Shown here piece after piece: positions 1 through 7,771 of a stretch of 12,459 nucleotides of DNA (its first letter is position 1; each line of letters begins with the position of its first letter). The notes beneath the pieces are model-generated. The model did no database searches. It had not been told where the DNA came from and saw only the letters and a list, made by a program, of their open reading frames with translations. Where the stretch lies: the NCBI GenBank assembly GCA_964228455.1, contig CAXQZM010000013.1:1-12459 (forward strand), in the 5' to 3' direction. The position numbers and the translations under genes are program-made. The stretch comes from CAXQZM01 sp964228455. GTDB lineage: Bacteria; Pseudomonadota; Alphaproteobacteria; UBA7985.

Positions 1-1
1 A

Positions 2-661
2 CTCCTGGATAGAAAGCCCAAAGAACTGAGTGGTGGTCAGCGCCAGAGGGTTGCTATTGGTAGATGTATCGTTCGGAATCCCAAAGCATTCTTATTTGAC
101 GAACCTCTATCAAATTTGGACGCAGCTCTGCGAGTAGATATGAGAGTTCAAATTGCAAAGCTTCATCGCCACCTCAACGCAACTATGATTTACGTGACCC
201 ATGACCAAGTAGAAGCAATGACGCTTGCCAACCGTATTGTTGTTTTCTCAGACGGAAAGATAGAACAAATTGGGACACCACTTGAGCTTTATACAAACCC
301 TGGCAACCTGTTTGTTGCAACTTTCATTGGCTCGCCAAAAATGAACATAGTCTCAATGACCACAGCTGGCGGCGGCACGAGGCGATTAATGAAAAACGGC
401 TCCCCGGAAAAGCTTGGAATCAGACCAGAGCATACAAGCATCAAAAAGAATGGAAGCGGCTTGTCTGGTAAAATTTCCGTCACTGAACACCTGGGCGCTG
501 ACAGCTTCTATCACGTAGAGACAGAGCTAGGTCAAACCGTTGTCGCTCGGGGAGACATAAGTGACGGACTGTCTGAGGGTGATGATGTCAAATTGAATTT
601 CGATCCACAACACATCCACTTGTTTGATAAGGAAGGTATGTGTTTAACAAGGCTGACGTAA
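2..661 (+). CDS. ABC importer ATPase, UgpC/MalK family (3' part only)
   Basis: This is the ATP-hydrolysing subunit of a carbohydrate or glycerol-3-phosphate type ABC importer, acting on the inner face of the cytoplasmic membrane. The reading frame is open from base 2, so the start and the Walker A motif lie outside the window. Visible in order are the ABC signature LSGGQRQRVAIGR, Walker B AFLFDEPLSNLD with its D-loop, and the H-loop in TMIYVTHDQVEAMTLA. A C-terminal TOBE regulatory domain follows, with the family motif LGIRPEH and the usual tail HIHLFD. The last 22 bases overlap the glycerate kinase gene, so the two are probably translated together. Substrate cannot be read from the ATPase. 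UgpC/MalK proteins serve sugars, polyols and glycerol-3-phosphate, and the permease and binding-protein genes must lie upstream of the window. Confidence 0.95.
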   Translation, partial: LLDRKPKELSGGQRQRVAIGRCIVRNPKAFLFDEPLSNLDAALRVDMRVQIAKLHRHLNATMIYVTHDQVEAMTLANRIVVFSDGKIEQIGTPLELYTNPGNLFVATFIGSPKMNIVSMTTAGGGTRRLMKNGSPEKLGIRPEHTSIKKNGSGLSGKISVTEHLGADSFYHVETELGQTVVARGDISDGLSEGDDVKLNFDPQHIHLFDKEGMCLTRLT

Positions 662-1869
662 AGTCTCGGGCTATAGAGCTATACCAAACCGGTATTGAGG
701 CTGCAAATCCTGCTACATTAGTTCGACGCTGTTTTAACAGAGTACAACCAACACGTTCATCAACGCACATACTTTCGGTAGGTAAAGCAGCATGCTCTAT
801 GATGGATGCTGCACTCGAGAACGTGGCTGCTAGCTCAGCGATTGTTATTACCTCATATGAAAACCTCAGGCCTGTTAAGGGCGCACAAGTTTATGGTGCG
901 GGCCACCCTCAGCCGGATGAAAATGGGTTAAAAGCAGCGTTCCGAGTAAAAGCCCTAGCTGAGCGGTTAACTCAAGACGATTTGCTAATACTGTTACTCT
1001 CTGGCGGCGCATCAGCTATGTTGCCATGCCCTATTCCGAACCTCCCCTTCGAAGACAAGCAAACTCTCAATACTCTCATGCTTCAATCTGGCATGACCAT
1101 TGAACAAATAAATCTCGTTAGGCAAAATCTCTCGCAGTTAAAAGGTGGCCGTCTGAGACAACTCGCTGAACCTGCTGCTGTAGAAAGCTTAATTCTGTCT
1201 GATGTTATTGGCGACGACATGAAGGTGATTGGTGGTGGCCTTACCGCTTCCCCGTTAGGAAACCCATCTAACGCAATTTCAACTCTTACGGACGCAGGCC
1301 TATGGCCACATTTGCCATCATCTGTGAGACGCGCCTTAACCACCTTGGCACCGGCAAAGATCTCAAATTTTCCTACCAATAATGTACTTATCGGTTCAAA
1401 TATTCAAAGCTTACACACAATGGCGGCCGCATCCGGTGGCAAAATAATGAATGTGAAGCTGACTGGCAGTGTAGCCGATGCAGCTGATGAGATTTCGACA
1501 AATATTTTATCAGATTCTTCGAGTATACTGATTTGGGGAGGAGAAACGACAGTCCAAGTAACGGGAAAAGGCAAAGGTGGGCGAAATCAAGAGCTAGCGC
1601 TGCGAGTTCTCCAAAAATTACATAATTTAGATGGAGCTTGGGCGTTCCTAAGTGCTGGTAGCGATGGGATAGACGGCCCTACAGATGCTGCAGGCGGCCT
1701 TGTGGATCACACCAAACGATTCAGCACAAATACTCAGGCGTTATTAGAAGATAACGATTCATATCATGCCTTAGAGCAAATGGACGCTTTATTTCGGACT
1801 GGAGCAACTGGGACAAACGTAGCTGATTTTCAAATCTTTATTAGAGATCGAACACTAGCGAAGACATAA
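640..1869 (+). CDS. Glycerate 2-kinase (GckA/TtuD, MOFRL family)
   Basis: Predicted to phosphorylate D-glycerate to 2-phosphoglycerate with ATP in the cytosol, feeding three-carbon acids into lower glycolysis. Family motifs run the full length: an N-terminal domain with LLLSGGASAMLPCP and INLVRQNLSQLKGGRL, then LILSDVIGDD. The C-terminal MOFRL domain has WGGETTVQVTGKGKGGRNQE, SAGSDGIDGPTDAAGG and a final GTNVADF. The 409-residue length is normal for the family. The start is GTG at 640, inside the end of the ABC ATPase gene and preceded by AAGGAAGG at 630-637. Homologues are often annotated hydroxypyruvate reductase (TtuD), but these motifs are those of the kinase. The overlap with an ABC transporter gene suggests that the imported compound yields glycerate (inference). 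The gene converges on the minus-strand operon, with 54 bases between them and no clear terminator hairpin. Confidence 0.9.
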   Translation: MFNKADVKSRAIELYQTGIEAANPATLVRRCFNRVQPTRSSTHILSVGKAACSMMDAALENVAASSAIVITSYENLRPVKGAQVYGAGHPQPDENGLKAAFRVKALAERLTQDDLLILLLSGGASAMLPCPIPNLPFEDKQTLNTLMLQSGMTIEQINLVRQNLSQLKGGRLRQLAEPAAVESLILSDVIGDDMKVIGGGLTASPLGNPSNAISTLTDAGLWPHLPSSVRRALTTLAPAKISNFPTNNVLIGSNIQSLHTMAAASGGKIMNVKLTGSVADAADEISTNILSDSSSILIWGGETTVQVTGKGKGGRNQELALRVLQKLHNLDGAWAFLSAGSDGIDGPTDAAGGLVDHTKRFSTNTQALLEDNDSYHALEQMDALFRTGATGTNVADFQIFIRDRTLAKT

Positions 1870-1923
1870 ACCGCAACATTGGATATACTATTATGACCTT
1901 CAGACAAACCTTCTAATAAATTT

Positions 1924-3039
1924 TTATAGTGAATTAACTGTCTGCTTTAATTCGAGGATCGAAGTTACCCCTAATTGAGCGATTACGTTGCTGATTTGAT
2001 TCTCCAAAAAGCTAACAACTTTGTTTACCCCAGTCCGACCCCCTGCAGCAGCAGCAAATTGCATATAGCGCCCTATGAAAACAAAATTAGCACCGGCTAA
2101 ATAGGCGCGCACAACATCTTCCCCAGATTGAATCCCACTGTCATAAAATAAGGGAAAATCATTCCCGATCGACGCTCGAATTTCTTGGAGAGCATGGAAC
2201 GGTGGAATTCCACCTTCAAGCTGGCGAGAGCCGTGGCTGGAAACCTGAATAGCATCAGCACCCTCCCCAGTTAATCTTTTGGCATCTTTCACATTTGTAA
2301 CGCCTTTAACAACCAATTTGCCCTTCCAGCTGTTTCTGAGACTCTTAAAAAATTCCCAATCAGCTGCAGCGCGGCTCTCGGTTCGATCAAGATCAAACCC
2401 TGGTTTATCAAAATTAGCTAACCGTGGAGCACCGTTAAGAATTGCTCTGGAGGACCAGCAAGGATGGCATACAAAATCAAAAAACTGCGATGGCCCAATG
2501 CGAAATGGCATCGTGAAGCCATGGCGCAACTCACGAGGTCGATACCCAACCTCTGGTACATCGAGTGTAATGACTAAAGTTTTGTATCCCGCGTCCTGAG
2601 CGCGGTTGGCCAATGCCATTGAATTAGTGCCGTCTCCGCTAAAATATAGTTGAAACCAAGCATTACCATCTGACCTCCGGTACATTGTTTCGAGGTCCGT
2701 AGATCCAAAACTAGACAAGCCAACGGGCATTCCGGTCTTTGCAGATATTTCCGCAAAAGATTGATCCGCCATGGGATGGGCTAAATTGCACATGCCCATT
2801 GGACTTATACCAAATGGAAGGCTGGTGTTGTTCCCGAAAATAGACATTGAAAGGTCACGGCTAGAGACGTTTCTTAATATTCGAGGGCTCAGTTTAAAGG
2901 CGTCGATCGCGGACCGGTTTGCATCGACGCCTTTACCTTCTCCAGCAGCCCCGTCGATGTAATCAAACACCATCCAAGGAAGTCGCTTTTTGGCCTTCGC
3001 CCGGACACTATGATAATCATAAAGCTGTGGACGAAACAT
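1924..3039 (-). CDS. FMN-dependent alpha-hydroxyacid dehydrogenase, probable 3-sulfolactate dehydrogenase
   Basis: Member of the lactate dehydrogenase/glycolate oxidase/mandelate dehydrogenase family, which oxidises 2-hydroxyacids to 2-oxoacids using FMN. The full TIM barrel is present (371 residues): FDYIDGAAGE near 25-34 with Tyr27, PFGISPMGM at 75-83, the FMN and substrate segment FQLYF at 129-133, TLDVPEVGYRPRE at 158-170, Lys245, the catalytic His269 and Arg272, and a closing IGR at 322-324. Three usually conserved spots differ: VSSHGSRQLEG where relatives have VSNHGGRQ, DSG in place of DGG at 300-302, and Gln304 where an FMN-phosphate-binding Arg is usual. It is the last gene of the operon, 8 bases after comE, with no strong ribosome site. 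Its product would be the 2-oxoacid used by ComDE, so sulfolactate is the best substrate guess. The Roseobacter enzyme SlcD has this role, but whether this is its orthologue could not be tested. Ordinary lactate or glycolate remains possible. Confidence 0.85.
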   Translation of the reverse strand: MFRPQLYDYHSVRAKAKKRLPWMVFDYIDGAAGEGKGVDANRSAIDAFKLSPRILRNVSSRDLSMSIFGNNTSLPFGISPMGMCNLAHPMADQSFAEISAKTGMPVGLSSFGSTDLETMYRRSDGNAWFQLYFSGDGTNSMALANRAQDAGYKTLVITLDVPEVGYRPRELRHGFTMPFRIGPSQFFDFVCHPCWSSRAILNGAPRLANFDKPGFDLDRTESRAAADWEFFKSLRNSWKGKLVVKGVTNVKDAKRLTGEGADAIQVSSHGSRQLEGGIPPFHALQEIRASIGNDFPLFYDSGIQSGEDVVRAYLAGANFVFIGRYMQFAAAAGGRTGVNKVVSFLENQISNVIAQLGVTSILELKQTVNSL

Positions 3040-3047
3040 TTGAAAGG

Positions 3048-3602
3048 TTAGGCCTTAATGGCCTCCATGAAACGGTGGCGAATAACAACTGGATCTAAAG
3101 TAATAACTGGAACTTTTACATTTCCACTCTCACACTTTGACACAATAATTGTCATCTCATCCCCCGCGAGGGCTTTCTCAACTGCCGCTGGTGTATCAAC
3201 ATCTGAAACTTCAACTACATTCTCACAGCCGCACGCAATCGCCACATCTGTTAAATTAGTTTTAGCACCTGCATAAGTTGGTTGGTCACCTGTCGAGCCA
3301 TATGAGCCATTATCAATAATAAGCAGCACATAATTTGAAGTCGGATTATTTGCGATCGTTGGCAACGTGCCAAGATTGGTCAGTACAGAGCCATCTCCAT
3401 CAACAACGAGGACCTTTTTATCGGTTGCTTGGGCAAGCCCAAAACCAATTGACGACGCAAGACCCATTGTACCAAGCATGTAAAAATTAGTCGGTTGATC
3501 ATCTATCATGTGCATTTCTTGACTGGGCAATCCAATATTGCACACAACCAAGTGATCGCGAATGACCGGAGCTAGCTCTTTTAAAATTTCGCTTCTAATC
3601 AT
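3048..3602 (-). CDS. comE: Sulfopyruvate decarboxylase beta subunit, TPP-binding (ComE)
   Basis: Carries the thiamine-diphosphate-binding half of a two-subunit 2-oxoacid decarboxylase. The TPP motif is visible as VDGDGSVLTNLG at 68-79 followed by IIDNGSYGSTGDQPTY at 95-110, and GTMGLASSIGFGLA at 44-57 is the usual pyrophosphate-proximal loop. At 184 residues it matches stand-alone ComE rather than a full-length decarboxylase. It begins 2 bases after the comD stop, with GGGAGGG about 8 bases before its ATG, so the two subunits are co-translated. With ComD it would convert 3-sulfopyruvate to sulfoacetaldehyde and CO2. Closely related split enzymes decarboxylate phosphonopyruvate. The adjoining HpsN-type dehydrogenase and the absence of a PEP mutase make the sulfonate substrate the better reading, but this is inferred from context. 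Confidence 0.88.
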   Translation of the reverse strand: MIRSEILKELAPVIRDHLVVCNIGLPSQEMHMIDDQPTNFYMLGTMGLASSIGFGLAQATDKKVLVVDGDGSVLTNLGTLPTIANNPTSNYVLLIIDNGSYGSTGDQPTYAGAKTNLTDVAIACGCENVVEVSDVDTPAAVEKALAGDEMTIIVSKCESGNVKVPVITLDPVVIRHRFMEAIKA

Positions 3603-3604
3603 AA

Positions 3605-4102
3605 TTAGTACCCTCCCCAGAACGTTGCATCGGTCAATATTGCTACGGGTTTATTTGACATAAAACAGTACTTTAAGATTGCGTCAAATTCCTTAGCGTC
3701 TTCCTGCTTATGGAAGTGATAGGTTGGAATGTGAAGCTGCTCGAGGAGGGCTTTTGTGTGAACCGCCATCTCAACTTGGCATGCGACCGGCTCCCCAAGC
3801 TCACCACGATAAGAAATGATCATCGGGAGAGGCATACGATAAAACTGCTGCAACGTAACTAGTGTATTTATCGTAACACCAATCGCAGTGTTCTGCATGA
3901 TAATGGCTGGCCTTTTCCCACCCATGAAAGCCCCGGCGCACAGACCCATGCCCTCATCTTCTTTATTGCAAGGCATATGCTGAAGGTCATCTCGCTGCTC
4001 AAGTTCTGAAATTACGCCTGATAACTGCTTGCAAGGCACGGTTGTGATAAAGGATACATCATTATCAATTAGTGTATCCACAATATGTTTTGAGGTGTTC
4101 AA
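3605..4102 (-). CDS. comD: Sulfopyruvate decarboxylase alpha subunit (ComD)
   Basis: Pyrimidine-binding subunit of the TPP-dependent decarboxylase completed by ComE. The 165-residue product has the expected short ComD layout: FITTVPCKQLSGV near 19-30, an acidic stretch NKEDEGMG at 46-53 that supplies the glutamate activating the cofactor, IIMQNTAIGVTINTL at 67-81, and PLPMIISYRGELGEPVACQV at 91-110. The start is TTG at 4102, with AGGAAAG at 4107-4113 just upstream in the 13-base gap after the alcohol dehydrogenase gene. No ATG gives a better N-terminus. In archaea ComDE belongs to coenzyme M synthesis. In bacteria with HpsN- or sulfolactate-type genes it opens a catabolic route to sulfoacetaldehyde, which fits here. 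Confidence 0.88.
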   Translation of the reverse strand: MNTSKHIVDTLIDNDVSFITTVPCKQLSGVISELEQRDDLQHMPCNKEDEGMGLCAGAFMGGKRPAIIMQNTAIGVTINTLVTLQQFYRMPLPMIISYRGELGEPVACQVEMAVHTKALLEQLHIPTYHFHKQEDAKEFDAILKYCFMSNKPVAILTDATFWGGY

Positions 4103-4106
4103 TGTA

Positions 4107-4113
4107 CTTTCCT
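4107..4113 (-). promoter_or_regulatory. Ribosome binding site fixing the TTG start of comD
   Basis: On the minus strand this reads AGGAAAG, four bases before TTG at 4102. It lies in the short gap after the preceding stop codon and supports the non-ATG start. Confidence 0.6.
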
Positions 4114-4115
4114 GT

Positions 4116-5105
4116 TTAAATTTGGAGAATTATTTTTGGAGCGCTGACCGACCCATTTTTTAGGTCTTTAAACGCCTGCACTCCGTGATCAAGGGGTCTA
4201 AGATCTGGCCAATCCAGTGCTCCTAAAGACCCATTAAAAATGGCCTCTGCAGTGGCCTCAAAATCTGACTTGGTGTAAGTATATGTGCCGAAAAACGTGA
4301 TTTCTTGAAGTGTCAAACGTCGAACGTCGATACCACCTTCTGCCGAACCAAGACCTATATGCGCAATCGTGCCACCTGGTTTAACAAGTGCGCAAGCGGC
4401 GGCGCGTGTAGAGGGATAGCCAACGCCATCAATAATTACATCAAAGCTACTCTCTCTGGCCTGTGAACCATCTGATAGAAGTTCAAAATTGCAGTGGTTA
4501 GCCAGATTTTCTCGACGTGCTTTATTTGGTTCCACTAATTTAATTTTTTGAGCTCCAAAAGCCTGCAAAGCAAGTGCTGATCCAAAGCCAATAGCCCCCC
4601 CACCTAGAACGAGGCAAGAGGCTTCAGCAGGGATCACATTACACTTCTCAAACGCAAGTCGAACGGCATGCCACCCACAAGCTAAAGGTTCCGCTAGAGC
4701 TGCCTTTTCGAAAGGCACATTGTCGGGTACATCGACTAAGTTACGCTCCGGGACGGCAATTAACTCTGCGAATGCACCCTGGCGTGGAGGCATTGATATA
4801 ATCTCTCTGCCTGGATCAAGGTTCTCTCGTTTATCCAAAGAAGAGGGAGAGTTTGGATCAACAACGAGAGGGTTTACAGTAACTCGCTGCCCTGCACGAG
4901 GACCACTTTCAATAACGCCAGATGCTTCATGTCCGAGTATAAGTGGTGCTGGACGTCTGTCATCATGTCCAAAATAGGCGTGCATATCAGAGCCGCAAAT
5001 TCCAGATGAACGCACACGCACCAAAACCTCACCGTCAACAGCAACTCTGTCAGGTAAATCTCTTAGTGCAAGCGCTTCAACGCCTTCATAAACCAGCGCA
5101 CGCAT
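4116..5105 (-). CDS. Zinc-type alcohol dehydrogenase (MDR family), probable DHPS 2-dehydrogenase
   Basis: Medium-chain dehydrogenase/reductase related to sorbitol and threonine dehydrogenases, 329 residues. The catalytic zinc site is intact: Cys37 in GICGSD, His59-Glu60 in GHEASG, and Glu139 in AEPLACGWHAV. The Rossmann motif LVLGGGAIGFGSALALQAFG starts near 166. Glu192 at the end of the second strand favours NAD over NADP. The structural zinc loop is odd: where relatives have C-x2-C-x2-C-x7-C after NPL, this protein has Asp83, Ser86, Ser89 and Asp97 at exactly that spacing, so the second zinc is probably absent. Its ATG overlaps the hpsN stop as TAATG, which implies reinitiation. In known DHPS operons, dehydrogenases (HpsO, HpsP) next to hpsN interconvert DHPS enantiomers through the ketone, and this gene occupies that place. 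The assignment rests on position, so the substrate is unproven. Confidence 0.85.
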   Translation of the reverse strand: MRALVYEGVEALALRDLPDRVAVDGEVLVRVRSSGICGSDMHAYFGHDDRRPAPLILGHEASGVIESGPRAGQRVTVNPLVVDPNSPSSLDKRENLDPGREIISMPPRQGAFAELIAVPERNLVDVPDNVPFEKAALAEPLACGWHAVRLAFEKCNVIPAEASCLVLGGGAIGFGSALALQAFGAQKIKLVEPNKARRENLANHCNFELLSDGSQARESSFDVIIDGVGYPSTRAAACALVKPGGTIAHIGLGSAEGGIDVRRLTLQEITFFGTYTYTKSDFEATAEAIFNGSLGALDWPDLRPLDHGVQAFKDLKNGSVSAPKIILQI

Positions 5106-6412
5106 TACTCCACCGCACTAAGGTCGAAGTTTTCACCAGGAAAATACTTTGCTAAACGCACGTCCGCGGCTCTGGCATGGCCTTCCATTCCTTCAAGTCT
5201 AGAAATTCGTGCAGTCGCAATACCGACGTCTTTCGAGCCCTTTTGCGTTGCTTGCTGCCAGGTAACAATCTTCATATATTTATGAACGGATAGTCCTCCT
5301 GTGTACTTAGCCGCTCGTGAGGTAGGAAGTACGTGATTTGGACCCGACGCTTTGTCACCGTAGGAAACGGTTGTTTCCTCACCCAAAAAGAGCGATCCAT
5401 AACACCGAAGACGATTAAGCCACCAAGGAAGATCCTCAGCCTGCACCGTTAAGTGTTCAGGTGCATATTCATCTGATTTTGCAGCCATTTCTTCCCTTGT
5501 GTCACACACAATAACTTCCGCATAATCCGCCCAGGCAGCGCGAGCATTTTGAGCATTAGTTTCCGGTAAATCGTCAATTAACCCGGGCACCATGTCAATT
5601 ACCTTATTGGCCAAATCGTTAGAGTCAGTGACAAGCCAAACAGGCGAATTATAACCATGTTCCGCTTGTGAGACCAGGTCGGTAGCTACAATTAAGGGGT
5701 CCGCATGCGTATCAGCCAAAATAAGGCTGTCGGTGGGGCCTGCAAACATATCGATACCTACACGGCCAAACAGAATTCGTTTTGCCTCAGCAACAAATTG
5801 ATTACCCGGGCCAACCAAAATATCGCTCTGTGGCAATCCAAATAAGCCAAAGGTCATTGCTGCAATCCCCTGAACTCCACCCAGGGCTAAAATCTGATCC
5901 GCACCGCAAAGGTTCGCGGCGTAAATAATCGCAGGCGCAATACCCACGCCTGGGCGTGGAGGTGAACAAGCAGTAATATGACTTACTCCTGCTACTTTCG
6001 CTGTTGTAACAGTCATTATCGCGCTAGCAATGTGCGAATAGCGACCACCCGGAATGTAACAACCCGCAGCATTAACTGGAATTATCTTCTGACCTGCGGT
6101 TAGACCTGGAAGAATTTCAGTCTCAACATCTCCTAGCGTAGACTTTTGCAGCTCTGCAAATCGCTGCACATTGTCGTGTGCAAAAGCGATATCATCTTTA
6201 AGCTTTTGCGGAACAAGGGCGCTAGCTGCACCTATTTCTTCAGGCGTGAGAAGCGCATTTCCTTCATATTTATCAAATTTAGCAGCGTACTCTAAAGCTG
6301 CCGCATCACCACCAGCCTCAATATCATTCAAAATGCCTTGAACAATCTCACGCACATCCCCGCTGTCTTCCGTTGCGGTTTTTTTTGCGCTCTTAAGGTA
6401 AGTTATCGCCAT
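5105..6412 (-). CDS. hpsN: HpsN-type sulfopropanediol 3-dehydrogenase (histidinol dehydrogenase family)
   Basis: Full-length (435 residues) member of the histidinol dehydrogenase family, cytosolic and NAD-dependent. The zinc and catalytic residues are all present: Gln249 and His252 in SQAEHG, Glu319-His320 in YAPEHL, Asp353 in SYGDKASGPNHVLP, and His412 in LEGMEGHARA. NAD-binding segments include NAAGCYIPGG at 114-123 and LVGPGNQFVAEAKR at 199-212. No histidine synthesis genes are nearby. Instead it follows a TRAP transporter and precedes an alcohol dehydrogenase and sulfopyruvate decarboxylase, the setting of HpsN, which oxidises (R)-DHPS in two steps to (R)-3-sulfolactate. AEHG replaces the AEHD usual in true HisD, in line with a changed substrate pocket. 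It starts 13 bases after the large permease gene. HisD acting in histidine synthesis is unlikely but not excluded by sequence alone. Confidence 0.87.
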   Translation of the reverse strand: MAITYLKSAKKTATEDSGDVREIVQGILNDIEAGGDAAALEYAAKFDKYEGNALLTPEEIGAASALVPQKLKDDIAFAHDNVQRFAELQKSTLGDVETEILPGLTAGQKIIPVNAAGCYIPGGRYSHIASAIMTVTTAKVAGVSHITACSPPRPGVGIAPAIIYAANLCGADQILALGGVQGIAAMTFGLFGLPQSDILVGPGNQFVAEAKRILFGRVGIDMFAGPTDSLILADTHADPLIVATDLVSQAEHGYNSPVWLVTDSNDLANKVIDMVPGLIDDLPETNAQNARAAWADYAEVIVCDTREEMAAKSDEYAPEHLTVQAEDLPWWLNRLRCYGSLFLGEETTVSYGDKASGPNHVLPTSRAAKYTGGLSVHKYMKIVTWQQATQKGSKDVGIATARISRLEGMEGHARAADVRLAKYFPGENFDLSAVE

Positions 6413-6425
6413 CTATTAAGACCTA

Positions 6426-7757
6426 TTATTTCAGAGTTTCGGGAAGAAAGACAGTTGAGATCCAGGGCACAAAGGCAATCACTAAAACCACCATCAACAT
6501 GAAGAAAACGAACGGTACCGCCCGTCTTGCAATTGGTAAAATCGATTCCCCTGTCAGACCTGATACAACAAAAAGGTTAAGTCCCAGAGGAGGAGTAATA
6601 AACCCAACACCCAGCGCAGTAATCATCATGATACAAAACTGAATTTCATTCATTCCTATATTCAAGGCAATAGGGTGCAATAACGGAGCCAGGATCACAA
6701 TGTTGGGCGTAGTTTCCATTACGCAGCCGGCCAGAATCAAAATCCCAATCATTAAGAGTATGGTCAGAGAATAATTCTCAGTTAGCTGCGATACTGAGTA
6801 GACCAGACCCTGTGGCACCTGAAGCACAGCTAAAGCTTCCCCAAGTGGAATTGCAAAAGCAATAATGGGCACAATTACACCATTAACTTTAGCCGAGCTA
6901 ACGAGCATAGAAGGAAAGTCAGACCAACGAAGGGTCCCTAAAAGGAATCCCATCAACATGGTAGTGACAACCGCAGTAGCGCCGGCCTCGGTTGGGGTAA
7001 ACTGACCAGAGAAAATCCCGACAAAAATAATCCCAGGAACAATAAATGCATACCAGCCGTCAGCTAGGGTTTGTCCAAGGTTAGAGAGCCACTCCTTGAA
7101 ACTCATAAGGTTTCCGCCTTCGTATGCTAACCGGCGATTAATAATAATATTAGTCGTTAAAATTGCCGTAAGAACTAAAAGTCCAGGAATGACAGCGGCA
7201 GCAAAGAGAATGGGTACCGATATGCCCAATACTAGGCCAATTACGATATAAGCTATTGATGGGGGAATTAAGATTCCCGTGCACGCTCCAGAAGCTACGA
7301 GAGCGCAGGCGTAGGGGCGTGGATAACCACTTTCCACTAGTCGATCGATGGTCATACGACCTACGGCTGCGGCTCCCGCTGCATCAGATCCAGAAATGGC
7401 GGAGAACATTCCACAAACAAGCACAGTCGCTGAGCCAAAACCACCTTTTGTCCAACAGGTTAGAGCTTCGGCTACGTTAAGAAATTTTCGGCTAATGCCA
7501 GTTCGGACTAAAACATCTCCGGTAAGAACAAACAACGGAATTGCAGTTAATGCAAAAGCATCAATACCCGAAAATAACTTTTGTCCTATAAGCGATGGTG
7601 GGACCAATTCTGACAAATGCAGCATAAGAGCCGCTGCTGCCCCAATCGACACCCATACTGGCACCCCCAGAGCAGCCAAAAGCACAAGCAACAGCACTGG
7701 GCCATAGAATGACCATCCAAGCGTAATGGTAACTTCTTGTAACGTATTCCAAAGCAT
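6426..7757 (-). CDS. TRAP transporter large permease (DctM family)
   Basis: The ion-coupled transport subunit of a tripartite ATP-independent periplasmic transporter, in the inner membrane. The 443-residue product is hydrophobic throughout with about twelve predicted helices. Family segments include GIDAFALTAIPLFVLTGDVL near 64-83, ISGSDAAGAAAVGRMTI (about 121-137), the long hydrophobic run around CTGILIPPSIAYIVIG, FTPTEAGATAVV (about 253-264), FITPPLGLNLFVVSGLTGES, and a C-terminal RRAVPF element. It starts 14 bases after the small permease gene with GGCAGGT upstream of the ATG. It is the HpsKLM-like importer component of the proposed DHPS operon. DctM sequences alone do not reveal the substrate. 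Confidence 0.95.
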   Translation of the reverse strand: MLWNTLQEVTITLGWSFYGPVLLLVLLAALGVPVWVSIGAAAALMLHLSELVPPSLIGQKLFSGIDAFALTAIPLFVLTGDVLVRTGISRKFLNVAEALTCWTKGGFGSATVLVCGMFSAISGSDAAGAAAVGRMTIDRLVESGYPRPYACALVASGACTGILIPPSIAYIVIGLVLGISVPILFAAAVIPGLLVLTAILTTNIIINRRLAYEGGNLMSFKEWLSNLGQTLADGWYAFIVPGIIFVGIFSGQFTPTEAGATAVVTTMLMGFLLGTLRWSDFPSMLVSSAKVNGVIVPIIAFAIPLGEALAVLQVPQGLVYSVSQLTENYSLTILLMIGILILAGCVMETTPNIVILAPLLHPIALNIGMNEIQFCIMMITALGVGFITPPLGLNLFVVSGLTGESILPIARRAVPFVFFMLMVVLVIAFVPWISTVFLPETLK

Positions 7758-7771
7758 GCCGTGAACCTGCC

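Noticed and set aside
2279..2599. 106-codon open frame on the plus strand
   Set aside because: It is antisense to the FMN dehydrogenase gene with no recognisable motif or ribosome site.
3048..4102. Reading comDE as phosphonopyruvate decarboxylase or acetolactate synthase
   Set aside because: No PEP mutase or phosphonate genes are present. The subunits are the short split ComD and ComE forms, and the neighbours are sulfonate-type genes. Substrate is still only inferred.
5067..5080. A further AAGCGCTT palindrome as a third LacI operator
   Set aside because: It lies inside the alcohol dehydrogenase coding sequence, and one flank departs from the TG...CA ends. A chance match through Glu-Ala-Leu-Ala codons is enough to explain it.
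5105..6412. Reading the HisD-family gene as a histidine biosynthesis gene
   Set aside because: No other his gene is near. It is embedded between TRAP transporter genes and alcohol dehydrogenase/comDE genes, and AEHG replaces the AEHD of true HisD.
7348..7707. 119-codon open frame on the plus strand
   Set aside because: It is antisense to the large permease gene, which has clear family motifs. The frame has low-complexity content typical of a shadow.
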